Shown here piece after piece: positions 53,839 through 63,495 of a DNA stretch of 64,000 nt. This stretch comes from Temnothorax longispinosus (taxonomy: Eukaryota > Arthropoda > Insecta > Hymenoptera > Formicidae). The notes beneath the pieces were generated by a model. It saw nothing but the letters and a program-made list of their open reading frames with translations, did no database searches and had not been told where the DNA came from. The position numbers were made by a program, and so were the translations under genes. How positions within the stretch are numbered: position 1 is the first letter of the stretch; each line of letters starts with the position of its first letter. Location: positions 25,347,073 to 25,411,072 of the forward strand of contig NC_092358.1 in the NCBI RefSeq assembly GCF_030848805.1, written 5' to 3'.

Positions 53839-55526
53839 ACTTGTTCGCGCGGAACGTAGGCGCAACGAAAAATCCGTTCGATCGAAGACACCGTGTATAC
53901 CAGACGCCTCTACGGCCACGTACGCGTTCGTATTCATACGCCCCATCCTCCTACCCCCCGAAACTCAAGGAAAAGGAGTATATGAAGATTTTATATAGGA
54001 TATAGCATATATTCATGCGCAATAACCAACCATAACCGCGATCATAATTCTCGAGTCGACAATTTACTGAATAGTGAAACAAATTATTTCGCAGCAATTG
54101 AGGACGCCACATATAAAGTACCCTATCGCAAGCAAAACACTTAAAGAAAAATTCTGTGAAATATTCCTCACCCCAAAAGCTGCGCCCGACGAACGTGCTG
54201 TCCCGATTTCGTCCCTCGTCCTCCGTCCTTTGTCCTTCGTCCTTCATCCTTCGTCCTGACGCACTTCCACGACGTGCTGAAAATTATTTGTATTTAGTCA
54301 GCTTTTCATATAATTTTACTTAACTCGAATAGGAACGTTTACCTATAGCCTGCAACGAAATTTCTCGGCGACATAACATTCTTACCTTTTTCCTACGAAA
54401 GTCTGAAACGTGAAAGAACGTCGCGGAGATCCTCTCCTTCCGTAGGCGGCACGTTAATTACCACGATCGCGATTGATGAAGAACGACGCGAAAAACTGAC
54501 GCGCTCTTCGAGACGCTCATTCGACATTTGCACGCATTGCGTTCGAATACCAAATGGCGCCTTTTGCGCGGCTAATTTCGCGACGCCTGGCGACATCTCG
54601 CGACACTGTTCTCTACTACTCTACTAATCGACATCTACATGCGGTAACGCACGATTCGCACGGTTATGCATAATTTACCGAGATAAATTACAAACGTTTA
54701 TAAAATACTCACACGCCAAATTCACTTTTGCTGCATTTCAACGAGAAAATAACGGTGTGAAATGTCATAAAGAAACCAATCGCGAGCAATTTAAAAAATA
54801 AATTTAGTTAGGTTACTTATATTAAAACGAAAATTGAATCACGATTCCAGGATTGGGATTGAAACTTAATCAATTAGAATAAATAAGAAAACTAATACTC
54901 ATTTTAATAAAATTTCAATCCGATCTCAATCCCAATCAATCGTAGGTAGTCTGATATACGAGCTTTACCGAAATCGCGACGTTGACACGTAGAGTATATA
55001 TAACGTACGTTTGTGCGCGATGCTCAACACGACGAACGTTCGAGGTACGATTTCTTACGCGGGATTGGCATTTAGAATGTAATGATTCACAAATGAATCA
55101 CAAAAATTCGGAGCGATCGGACACAACTCGATCCACAATCGGTTGCAGCTCGTGCCATAAGTTATAACTGAATATACGAAAGGCTATATTGAAGCGCGCA
55201 ATATATCGTGATTTTTGAAGTAACGAAACGGTCGAAACTGCGGTACCAATCGCGGTCAATTCGGGTCCGTTCGTTTAAGGTCCTATACACACCAATAGGA
55301 CATATATTAGGAATAATAATAAATATCAAATATTAGAAATCGGAATTAGAAATAAATAGTAGTACACAATGGAAAAGAATAAAATATAAGATAAATATAG
55401 AAATATTCCTACATTTGCATATCCTAATATTACAGAAATATTCCTATATTTATATATTCTAATATTTAATATTTATTCTTATTTCTAAATTATATACTTA
55501 AATATATGCTCTACTGTGCGCAAGGG
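53839..55526. other. Intergenic stretch upstream of UPF2, no gene supported
   Basis: Holds AT-rich DNA with two loosely palindromic areas. One at about 54845-54955 has GATTGGGATTGAAA facing TTTCAATCC and CAATCCCAATC. The other, at about 55300-55490, has repeated AATATT and ATATTCCTA words in both orientations. These may be decayed foldback elements. No protein-like frame. Confidence 0.5.
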
Positions 55527-55684
55527 CTTTAGGCCTTGCGTACACGATGCTAGAAATCGCTCCGATATCTCGAACAGAGAAAGAATTAACCAATGGCATT
55601 GGCCAAATTGTTTAAAGATGATTGGTCAATTCTTTCGCCGTCCGAAATCGCGGAGCGATTTCTAGCTGTGGATACGAGGCTTTA
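55527..55684. mobile_element. MITE-like inverted-repeat element upstream of UPF2
   Basis: A left arm containing GCTAGAAATCGCTCCGATAT and AAGAATTAACCAAT faces a right arm containing ATTGGTCAATTCTTTC and GCGGAGCGATTTCTAGC. The outer ends pair more loosely (TTTAGGCCTTGCG against CGAGGCTTTA). The unit is about 158 bases with a short loop and no gene. It lies some 540 bases before the UPF2 start codon, just before a TC microsatellite, so it may sit in or near the promoter. Confidence 0.7.
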
Positions 55685-55705
55685 CACTTTTTGCACTTGG
55701 AATCT

Positions 55706-55711
<6 letters not shown>

Positions 55712-55771
<60 letters not shown>

Positions 55772-55779
55772 TCTCTCTC
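55712..55779. repeat. TC microsatellite upstream of UPF2
   Basis: About 28 perfect TC units followed by a short interrupted extension. It is the longest dinucleotide repeat in the window, 450 to 520 bases before the UPF2 ATG. Pyrimidine tracts (GA on the other strand) can recruit GAGA-type factors in insects; that role here is speculative. Confidence 0.95.
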
Positions 55780-55906
55780 AACGTCCGAATTCCGAATATA
55801 TATTTATCTCATTTTAGGTGCAAGAACTTTTAGAGATTTCAAGTAACACGACTAACACGAACAAACCTATCACCTATCACCAGTGCTTATGGTTCGTACA
55901 ATGGAG

Positions 55907-56217
55907 GTGAATGGATTGTCGTCTGCCATAACATAACCTTGACAAGTTCTTGGGCGCGATATTAAACAAGTGGAGCAATTCCGTCAAACGATTTTTTCAC
56001 CTGAGACATCTAATCAAGGTTTATAAAATAATTGGTATCTATTTAGGAACGATAACCTCCTGTTTGCTCAATCGTGACATTATTTCAGAAGTAACACTCG
56101 ATCGTACGAATGTCGCAATATGCGAATTGTCTTGTGAATTTAATAGCATTTCAATTTGGAATATTTCATTTTTCGAGAGAAAACGGGAGGGGTTACCAAT
56201 CTTTTTCGCATTTACAG
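55907..56217 (+). other. Possible 5' UTR intron of UPF2
   Basis: The sequence CTTTTTCGCATTTACAG ending at 56217 is a strong acceptor 11 bases before the ATG. The best upstream donor I see is GAG followed by GTGAAT at 55907. Together they define a 311-base intron in the 5' leader. The frame upstream of the ATG is open back to 55950 but has no ATG, which fits non-coding leader or intron. The donor choice is tentative. Confidence 0.4.
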
Positions 56218-56228
56218 ATTATCTTACG

Positions 56229-59200
56229 ATGTCCGAGAACGCGACTGAAGGGGTGACGGCTGAGAAAGAAGCCGCCGCCGCCGCCACCGAAGACCCGAAT
56301 GCCGTCTCGGAAGAGGACCGGCAATTCTTGACAGAGCACGTGCGCGAAACGGAACAGAGACTCGCGACAAAGGAAGAGATTCGGGCGGCCAATCTGAATC
56401 CCACGAGACCTCCGGACGCGTCATTCAGTAAACTCGACTCGAGCCTCAAGAGGAACACTACGTTTGTCAAGAAACTGAAGAACTTCAGCGTGACTCAGCT
56501 CGACACGGTTCTGAAGGATATGGCGAATTTAAACCTGACCAAATACGTGAGCGAGGTTGCCACTGCTCTGGTAGATGCCAAAATAAAGATGACCGACGTT
56601 GCGCCTGCTATTAGAGTGTGCAGCTTCCTCCATCAGACGTACGCCGAGTTCTCCACTCATTTCTTCGAAAATTGGCAAAGGATCCTGTCGTTCAAGATCG
56701 GCGACAAGATCGCGAATCCCAGCAAGCTGAGAGTAGATCTGCGATTCTATGCGGAATTGGTGAACGCTGGGATATTCACGCACAAGCAGGGCCTTTCGCT
56801 GCTTGGCTCGGTGTTAACTGTGTTGATCAATATGGACAAAGAGGAGCACAATAACGCCAGTATAATATTGAGTTTCTGCCGGCACTGCGGCGAGGATTAT
56901 GCCGGTCTTGTACCTAAAAGAGTGCGAGAGCTGTCGGAGAAATTAAATATTTCGATTCCAAAGAGTAAATTGTTATCGCCGGACAAGCAGCAAAACGTGA
57001 GACTGCTGCTACGCGACTATTACAACTCCTTGTGCAAACATATGTTAAAGGAACACAAGGAGCTGCAGGCGTTCGAGAAACAGAATCGCAAGATACTGCA
57101 AACCAGAGGAGAATTGAGCTCGGAACGAAAGGAAAAGCTGGAAGCTCTGCAGGTTTCTTACGAGCGTCTATTAACCAGCGTGCAGAGCTTCTCCGATACG
57201 TTAGACGAGCCGATGCCCGAGCTTCCGGTGGACAACGAGATGAAAACGGAAGCGGAGGATAGCCTGAAGATGATCAACGACGGAGAGGACAGCAGCATGT
57301 TGGAGGATATGTGGGGTGACGAAGAGACGAGACGTTTCTACGAAGTATTACCGGATTTGACTGTCTTCCTACCAGGCTCGTATTTGAAGGACACCCCGAA
57401 AGATAGCGCAAAAACGGAAACGGCAATAACGGAAGACGCTCTTGACGAAGAAATTGTTTTCGACGAGCTGGAAGAGACCGAGAAGATCGAGGAGCCGCCG
57501 GAGGTGGAGGTGGAGGAGCCACAGGTATCCAACACGAGCAACAAAATATTGCTCGACGCTTTCCTGACACATCTGCCAAATTGCGTAAATCGCGAGATGA
57601 TCGACAACGCCGCGGTGAACTTCCTGATGAATCTCAACACGAAGCACAACAAGAAGAAGCTGGTAAAAGCTCTTTTCGGTGTTTCTAGAATTCGTCAGGA
57701 TTTGCTACCCTTCTACTCCCGTTTAGCAGCTATTCTTTATCCAGTAATGCCCGAGATTGGCAATGACCTGTGCCAGATGCTGAAGCAGGACTTTAAATAC
57801 CACGTGCGCAAGAAGGATCAGATTAACATCGAGTCGAAGATCAAGGTGGTTCGCTATATCGGTGAGCTCGTCAAATTTAAGCTCTACTCCAAAATAGAGG
57901 CGTTGTACTGCCTGAAGGTTTTACTGCATGACTTTACACACCATCATATCGAAATGGCTTGCAACCTGTTGGAGATTTGCGGCCGATATCTCTTCTGTTC
58001 GCCAGATTCTCATCAAAGGACCAAGGTCTACCTAGAGCAGATGATGCGTAAAAAAGCGGTCACTGCACTCGATTCGCGCTACGTCACGATCATCGAGAAC
58101 GCGTATTACTTCGTGAACCCACCCGAATCGACCGGCGGCGTCACGAAGAAGGATAGACCACCTGTACATGAATTTATTAGGAAACTACTTTATCAGGATC
58201 TCTCCAAGACGAATACTGACAAGGTGCTTAAGTGGATGCGTAAACTTGACTGGGAAGATGAGAGCGTGTCGACCTATGCCATAAAATGTCTCACTGCCGC
58301 CTACAACGTTAAGTATCCTAATATTCGATGTGTGGGAAGCCTATTGGCCGGTTTGGTAGCCCATTACGAGACCATCGGGCCTCAGGTGGTCGACGGTGTG
58401 TTCGAAGACATACGACTGTGTATGGAGATCAACCTGCCGAAATACAATCAGCGACGCATTGCCATGGTCAAGTACTTGGGCGAGCTGTACAATTATCGAA
58501 TGGTGGAGAGCGGCGACATTTTCCGTACTTTGTATTTGCTTATCACCTTCGGCGTCAGCACGGACCACTCAGTGCCAAGCGTTCTCGACCCGCCTGATCA
58601 TCTCTTTCGTATTCGTCTAGTGTGCACATTATTGGAGACTTGCGGCCAGTACTTTAGCGGCGGATCCAGCAAGAAAAAGCTCGATTATTTCCTTGTATTT
58701 TTCCAGAACTACTTCTGGTTCAAGTACACGGATCCGGTTTGGACGTCCGAGAATCCATTCCCCGTTGGGATAGATTACATGTATCGCGACACGTTAACGA
58801 TGCTGCGACCTAAAATGCAATTGTTCCAGAGCTACAAAGAGGCGCAATGCGCCGTAGAAGAGTTGCGCAACACCCTCTACCCGACCTTGGGTAATCCTCC
58901 CGTTGACGATACCGCGGCAGAAGGCGAAAATGAGATGGGCGTTATTATGGAAGGCGACGAGGAAGCAGCGATGACCGGGAACGGTAGTGGGGATGCGAAG
59001 GGTATAGCCGAGCTGCATTTCGAGGAATCCGAGGATTGCTCGGAGGCGCAGTCGGAAGAGGAATGGACAGCCGATGCGGAACGCGACGACACCATGGGCA
59101 CTCAAGAGAACACTCAGGGTGATCGATCTCAGAGTCTCTCGGCGGACGGTGGCACCGAGGGCGTGATCGTGGACGTGACGGAGGAACTGAACGCAGCTTT

Positions 59201-59711
59201 GCCAGCCGGACCAAGACGTGTGAGCTGTCCGGAGGACGATGATTTCCTGTCGGCGCTGGATAAAATGGTCTCGGACAATATACAGGATCGTATGCGAGAT
59301 TCGGTCAAACCGCAACAGGTAGACATCTCTGTGCCGTTGCACGTAAAGAGCACGAAGAAGACATATGAGCAACTGCAGGAGAGACCGACCGATAATAGCA
59401 CAGTAGATTTTGTATTAATGTTGAGAAAGGGTAACAAACAGCAGTACAAGAATCTTGCGGTCCCGGTGTCGTCCGAGTTGGCTATGAATCTCAGGAATCG
59501 CGAACAGGAACAGAAGGAGGAGAAGGAGCGCGTGAAGAGACTGACTTTGAACATCACCGAGAGGCAAGAGGAGGAGGACTATCAAGAGACTATGAATCAA
59601 AGCACGAGACCGGTCACCGTAAACTTAAATAGGGAACGACGGCAAAAGTATAATCATCCTAAAGGAGCGCCCGATGCCGATCTCATCTTCGGACCGAAGA
59701 AAATTCGATAA
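56229..59711 (+). CDS. Upf2: UPF2, regulator of nonsense transcripts 2
   Basis: UPF2 is the core adaptor of nonsense-mediated mRNA decay: it bridges UPF3 at exon-junction complexes to the helicase UPF1. The protein is 1160 residues, a little shorter than the human one (1272). Three MIF4G helical domains lie at about residues 60-300, 425-640 and 645-860; the third binds UPF3. Family landmarks include MWGDEETRRFYE (about 361), LFGVSRIRQDLLPFYSRL (about 480) and FFQNYFWFKYTDPVW (about 824). An acidic stretch (about 895-990) precedes the UPF1-binding region (about 1000-1110), with DDFLSALDKMVSDNIQDR, LRKGNKQQYK and LTLNITERQEEEDYQE. The C-terminus has the conserved HPKGAPDADLIF. The ATG at 56229 is the first in-frame AUG. 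It has A at -3 and starts MSENAT. The open frame extends to 55950 only through a TTG. The whole CDS lacks introns. Confidence 0.97.
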   Translation: MSENATEGVTAEKEAAAAATEDPNAVSEEDRQFLTEHVRETEQRLATKEEIRAANLNPTRPPDASFSKLDSSLKRNTTFVKKLKNFSVTQLDTVLKDMANLNLTKYVSEVATALVDAKIKMTDVAPAIRVCSFLHQTYAEFSTHFFENWQRILSFKIGDKIANPSKLRVDLRFYAELVNAGIFTHKQGLSLLGSVLTVLINMDKEEHNNASIILSFCRHCGEDYAGLVPKRVRELSEKLNISIPKSKLLSPDKQQNVRLLLRDYYNSLCKHMLKEHKELQAFEKQNRKILQTRGELSSERKEKLEALQVSYERLLTSVQSFSDTLDEPMPELPVDNEMKTEAEDSLKMINDGEDSSMLEDMWGDEETRRFYEVLPDLTVFLPGSYLKDTPKDSAKTETAITEDALDEEIVFDELEETEKIEEPPEVEVEEPQVSNTSNKILLDAFLTHLPNCVNREMIDNAAVNFLMNLNTKHNKKKLVKALFGVSRIRQDLLPFYSRLAAILYPVMPEIGNDLCQMLKQDFKYHVRKKDQINIESKIKVVRYIGELVKFKLYSKIEALYCLKVLLHDFTHHHIEMACNLLEICGRYLFCSPDSHQRTKVYLEQMMRKKAVTALDSRYVTIIENAYYFVNPPESTGGVTKKDRPPVHEFIRKLLYQDLSKTNTDKVLKWMRKLDWEDESVSTYAIKCLTAAYNVKYPNIRCVGSLLAGLVAHYETIGPQVVDGVFEDIRLCMEINLPKYNQRRIAMVKYLGELYNYRMVESGDIFRTLYLLITFGVSTDHSVPSVLDPPDHLFRIRLVCTLLETCGQYFSGGSSKKKLDYFLVFFQNYFWFKYTDPVWTSENPFPVGIDYMYRDTLTMLRPKMQLFQSYKEAQCAVEELRNTLYPTLGNPPVDDTAAEGENEMGVIMEGDEEAAMTGNGSGDAKGIAELHFEESEDCSEAQSEEEWTADAERDDTMGTQENTQGDRSQSLSADGGTEGVIVDVTEELNAALPAGPRRVSCPEDDDFLSALDKMVSDNIQDRMRDSVKPQQVDISVPLHVKSTKKTYEQLQERPTDNSTVDFVLMLRKGNKQQYKNLAVPVSSELAMNLRNREQEQKEEKERVKRLTLNITERQEEEDYQETMNQSTRPVTVNLNRERRQKYNHPKGAPDADLIFGPKKIR

Positions 59712-60001
59712 ACGAAAATTCTCGAATAATTCTTTTAAACTCGAACGGTTGCACGCCACTGGGAAATTGTTGATATGCATTTGTGAAGTGAAATTTCACG
59801 CTTCGGACTTGTCAAGTATATAGTTAACAGTTAACTAACTTTGACTATACGGTTAGTTTTACCGCTTTTTACTATAATGTTTCAGAGTCTTCGAGGACGA
59901 ACGTTTCATGATGTATCGCACACATCAGAATTTGGACGAGTGTATTATATGTACAGATGATGCAAGTTAGCACTTGAACGAATCAGTTGTAAGACTGATA
60001 C

Positions 60002-60007
60002 AATAAA
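60002..60007 (+). terminator. Candidate UPF2 polyadenylation signal
   Basis: AATAAA 291 bases after the UPF2 stop, the first hexamer downstream. A second AATAAA on the same strand at 60511-60516 could serve a longer form. Confidence 0.6.
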
Positions 60008-60544
60008 CCCTCGTTAAAGAAAAGTTAGGATAACTAACTTCGATATATATGTATGTGTGTATACATATATATGTATATTACAAATACATAAAATTTATTT
60101 TCCTGGCCAAAATGTATGTTTAAAAAATCTATCAATATGGACTATTACAACGCACTGCCGATTTTTAATTACACGCAGGGTTTACTGTATCATACAAATG
60201 CATTTTTAATGCAACTAGATATACATTGATATATATATCATTTATCGTATACATGATACCTTTTGTGTGACGCGAATGTTAGACATTTTTACACAGACTT
60301 ATAATCGATCATCATTTTGACTTTCAACGAAAGCTATGTTGTGATAGAATATACGATCAATTTATATACTTATCCGTGATATTTTTAACATAATTCCATA
60401 CCTTATTTGAAAAATAATATTGTCTCTTCCTCTGCAGATCGTGAATGCCGAATGATATATAAGTGAAATTTGCAGGCTGTAATCAAACTTTCTATCGAAA
60501 GAACAAAACGAATAAAACAGAACTCAACACTTGATGTACAATTA

Positions 60545-60550
60545 TTTATT
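60545..60550 (-). terminator. Candidate ICln polyadenylation signal
   Basis: TTTATT on the + strand reads AATAAA on the - strand, about 190 bases after the ICln stop codon. If used, the ICln 3' UTR ends just before the second UPF2 signal at 60511. Confidence 0.5.
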
Positions 60551-60741
60551 TTTATCTAAGAAATTATCGCCATGTACAAAATGAATATAAATAAATGTTT
60601 TAGGTGCTTTAATCGTTTGATACGGCTCGGTAGTAAGTTTTGCAATAACGACGTCACGTATATCTACCGAAATACATATATGAAATTGATAAACATGTAA
60701 ATTAACACTAAATGCACATCTCTGCACCTAATCACTGCCTC

Positions 60742-60833
60742 TTACGGATCTTCCTCCGCGTCTTCGAATTGACCTGCTTCGATGTCCATTGCTTCTTCTG
60801 CCTCCGCTCCTGTGTGAGTGGTCCCCATTTGCT
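60742..60833 (-). CDS. icln: ICln coding exon 5 (last)
   Basis: The acceptor is TTATTAACAG; the first two bases complete a Glu codon. It encodes 29 residues from QMGTTHTGAEAEEAMD to the conserved GQFEDA motif, with a TAA stop at 60744-60742. Confidence 0.9.
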
Positions 60834-61862
60834 CTGTTAATAATGAAATATTAGAAATCTATCATTCAGATACATTGACATCCAATTCTTTCTTTTGATG
60901 TCTCATTGTGGATCAAAAACCATATAACATTATAACATTAAATGTGTAGTACAAGCATTGCTCAATCTAAAGAAACTTGAACTTGAATAATATGAATAAA
61001 AATTAAGTATACCTGTCGGTAAAATACAAGGCGCATCTCCAGCGCCCACCTCTTCGTCATATTCACCCTCGTACTCTTCTTCGGCGTCTTCATAGATATC
61101 CTCTTTAAATACAACAGGAGTTTTTTAATTATCCCAATTAATTGTAAATAAGATAATTATCCCATTTGATTATTTACCGTCTGAAAAACTGTCCTGTGGG
61201 TCAGGATGAAGCGCTTGGCATGCATTCATTGCTTGAAACATTAAGTCTAAATTATTCGTATTATCCGGCGCAAACTGCATTTCCGTAATTGGAGCGTCCG
61301 CATCGTCGTCCTCGTTTTCTGAACCGTTTTCAGATGATAAAGGTAATGGCATATCTGCACAAATGAAATTACACAATTACATTAGGCTTATCAAATAAAT
61401 CCTCGAATTATAACAGTATGAACACGAATCGGAGTAAAATTGTTCAAAAAGTCCACAGAAATTAAGTCATCTTTATCAATTGATATTCTTTGTGTTCCAA
61501 TGGATATACCTGGCAAGTCTACTTTGGCATCGACCATAATGTATAAACATTGTCTCGGATGGACCTGTTCATCTCGCGAAACAGCGTGCAATGAAATGTG
61601 AGGATACTCGAGCGAAAATCCCTGTTGGGTGTCGCTGTCCACCCAGGAGAGCACGCTGCCAATTAAGAATACATAATTAGAGCACACAAAATATCACATA
61701 TCTACAAATTGTTCAAAACAGCAAATTAGAACAGACTCGCTACCTCTCCGTAATGTAAAACGTGCCCTTTCCCACTTCTCTACCATTGATATATACCGTA
61801 GTATTTGGCTCTTCGTGGCGTATTCCTTCCTGCGGCGGCAGGAAGCTGCTAAGTACCACCAT
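60742..61862 (-). CDS. icln: ICln (CLNS1A), methylosome subunit pICln, five coding exons
   Basis: pICln recruits Sm proteins to the PRMT5-WDR77 methylosome and holds them as an assembly-chaperone intermediate for spliceosomal snRNPs in the cytoplasm. I reconstruct exons (- strand) at 61862-61744, 61655-61510, 61354-61178, 61102-61013 and 60833-60742. All join in frame to give 207 residues. The PH-like fold covers roughly residues 1-145: start MVVLSSFLPP, then GKGTFYITE, VLSWVDSDTQQGFSLEYPHI and LYIMVDAKVDLP. An acidic insert (SENGSENEDDDAD) precedes PITEMQF and the family-specific CQALHPDP (about residues 134-141). Acidic and Tyr-rich sequence (EDIYEDAEEEYEGEYDEE) follows. The tail MDIEAGQFEDAEEDP matches the conserved GQFEDA end that contacts Sm proteins. 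It is similar in length to the human protein (237) but lacks part of the region before the C-terminus. Confidence 0.95.
61013..61102 (-). CDS. icln: ICln coding exon 4
   Basis: Encodes the acidic EDIYEDAEEEYEGEYDEE segment. The donor is G then GTATAC. The acceptor is weak (TGTATTTAAAG) and the exon begins with AG, so a second AG lies two bases further in. Only the first choice keeps the frame with exons 3 and 5. Confidence 0.85.
61178..61354 (-). CDS. icln: ICln coding exon 3
   Basis: The acceptor is CATTTGTGCAG and the donor GTAAAT. It encodes Asp (split codon), MPLPLSSENGSEN, the acidic run, PITEMQFAPDNTNNLDLMFQ and the CQALHPDP signature. The open frame extends upstream to an apparent Met within the intron, which is not the start. 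Confidence 0.92.
61510..61655 (-). CDS. icln: ICln coding exon 2
   Basis: The acceptor is CTTAATTGGCAG and the donor GTATAT. It completes a Ser codon, then encodes VLSWVDSDTQQGFSLEYP and LYIMVDAKVDLP, the core strands of the PH-like domain. The open frame runs on into both introns. Confidence 0.92.
61744..61862 (-). CDS. icln: ICln coding exon 1 (start codon)
   Basis: The ATG is at 61862-61860. It encodes MVVLSSFLPPQEGIRHEEPN and on to GKGTFYITE, ending with two bases of a split Ser codon before a GTAGCG donor. A TGTTTTCAG acceptor lies 8 bases before the ATG, so this exon also carries the last 8 bases of the 5' UTR. Confidence 0.92.
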
Positions 61863-61870
61863 ATTTCAAT

Positions 61871-62293
61871 CTGAAAACACAGGCATCGTTTAGTAGAGGC
61901 ACGAACTGACTAATGCCTACGAGTCGACGATGTTTACGACTGCCAATCGCTGTTGCCAATAACAATGCAACAAAAATGAGCCATCAAGGCAAGAGTTATC
62001 TCGTCACGCTTGCATGTATGTGTCGTCACGCAAAAAAAAAAAACAGAGTAAATATACAAGCATCGCGGATACTGCCGGATACTTGAAACGATGTGATCCG
62101 AGGGCAGAATCGTGGAATACGTGCGTGACGGAGCGCTTGGCGCGTAAACACCTCCTCGTGGAGGAGAGGTCAGAGGAGCGGCGAACGCGCGCGCGTGAGA
62201 ACGAGCCGCGGATCTCCACCCGCAACTCGTAAACACCGTGAAACACCGGTGTCGCACCGCTCGACACTCTCTAACCAAGCGACCAGAACTCAC
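61871..62293 (-). other. icln: Probable 5' UTR intron of ICln
   Basis: On the - strand a perfect GTGAGT donor (62293-62288) pairs with the TGTTTTCAG acceptor ending at 61871. That gives a 423-base intron before the start codon. Confidence 0.6.
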
Positions 62294-63200
62294 CGTTCTC
62301 GTTTACCCCGACGAGACAATTGCCTGCGAGCACGAACCGAACGGGAACGTTCGGTGGACGAGATCCCTCGCGACGCACGCGAAAGCGTATCCCCGGTTAG
62401 GCGGTTACTCGCGCTCGCCGTCGTCCGTCGTCGGCCCCACGAACGCGCGGCTGTCACGAACCGTCTGAAGTTGCCTACGACGGCTACGACCTGGCGCTGA
62501 GTGCCGCCTGCGTGCGACGCGACGCGACGTGCACCACGGCGCGCGCGCGCGTTCGTACGCAAATCCGCAATCCGCCGGATCCGCCCGTCGACCGTCGGTC
62601 GCTCGCCACGTCTAGTTGACAATAGACTCTATTTGCGCGTAAAATTAATCCTCCTAAAAAGCTTAAATTTCAAAAGCTTAATTTCGCGATTACTTGACAC
62701 GCGTATATTGACAATTTTACGACGTTGCTCCGTTTGAGAACTTATTTATGCGCTTCCGTGAAAAAAAAAAAAAAATATAAAAGATCGAATCTCAGTTTTC
62801 GCAGCCCCCATTTCCTCCCTTCTTCTCAACGTATACAAAGAGATGAGAAAAGCTTATATTTTTATAACTCTTTACTGTTTGTGTTTAGTCGGGCGTAGCG
62901 TGAAGCGCGATGCGATTCCGCGCTGCTATTTATTGATGCGTCGCGTCGCGCGCACGGCATGATGGAGCGCGGAGCGCACGTCGACCGCGACGCGGAATGC
63001 GGGGTACGGCGTTCGTAACGTTGCCGCGGCACGTTGCCTACGACCGTTAAATGGCACGGCGCCGACGGAAGCGGCGACGGGCGACGGGCGTGTTTTACGC
63101 GCGAGATCGTCGCGCGGAAGAGGCGCGACCGTCCGTAAAACCTGTCCGACGCCGACGGTGCGTTTCCGCGCGGGCGACGTAAATGAATAATTAATCTCTT
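62080..63200. promoter_or_regulatory. CpG-rich promoter region and probable 5' UTR exon of ICln
   Basis: Two blocks dense in CG dinucleotides (about 62080-62620 and 62880-63200) flank a short AT-rich stretch with 15 A. The left block contains the probable ICln 5' UTR exon, upstream of 62294 on the - strand. Its transcription start cannot be placed. The second block may be the promoter of a divergent gene to the right. Overlapping open frames on both strands here (for example 62862-63353) reflect the lack of AT-rich stops and resemble no family. Confidence 0.45.
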
Positions 63201-63495
63201 TGGAAGCTCATTCGATTTCTGCCGAGCCAATCTTGCAACCTTGCCACCTGTCCGCGACTCGATAACGCGACTTTCGATAAGCGAAACTTCCAAGCCGATC
63301 GATAAACCGTTAAATATTAATTTTAATTTACGTTTTCCGCTCGGAATGTTCACGTTTGGATTCTCGGTCAGATAAATCGAATTTCGTAGAATGTCACATA
63401 CTTTACGATGAAAAGGTGTATCTTTTATAATTAAAAATACACCGGTGCTCTACTTATTAATTGCGCACGGTAAAAAGTAAAATAAGAGTGTCTAA
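63201..63495. other. Intergenic stretch, nothing recognised
   Basis: Moderately AT-rich DNA to the right of the CpG-rich blocks. No exon, repeat or RNA gene was recognised. Confidence 0.5.

Larger units (their letters stand above)
59712..60741. other. Convergent 3' region of UPF2 and ICln
   Basis: About 1 kb between the two stop codons, facing each other. It is AT-rich and holds candidate polyadenylation signals for both strands. No other gene was seen. The 3' UTRs probably fill much of the space. Confidence 0.7.

Noticed and set aside
55950..56228. Start of the UPF2 open frame at 55950 as the protein start
   Set aside because: The first codon is TTG and no AUG occurs before 56229. The extension is not conserved in UPF2 and is cut by a strong splice acceptor at 56217.
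58794..59372. 192-residue open frame antisense to UPF2
   Set aside because: It is the complement of clearly conserved UPF2 coding sequence, with no family resemblance of its own.
61170..61376. ICln exon 3 open frame read as a separate protein starting MCNFICAD
   Set aside because: The first residues come from intron. The CATTTGTGCAG acceptor and in-frame joins show it is an internal ICln exon.
62862..63353. 163-residue open frame on the - strand
   Set aside because: It lies in a CpG-rich block poor in stop codons. Composition is Arg/Ser-rich and no domain or splice context was seen.
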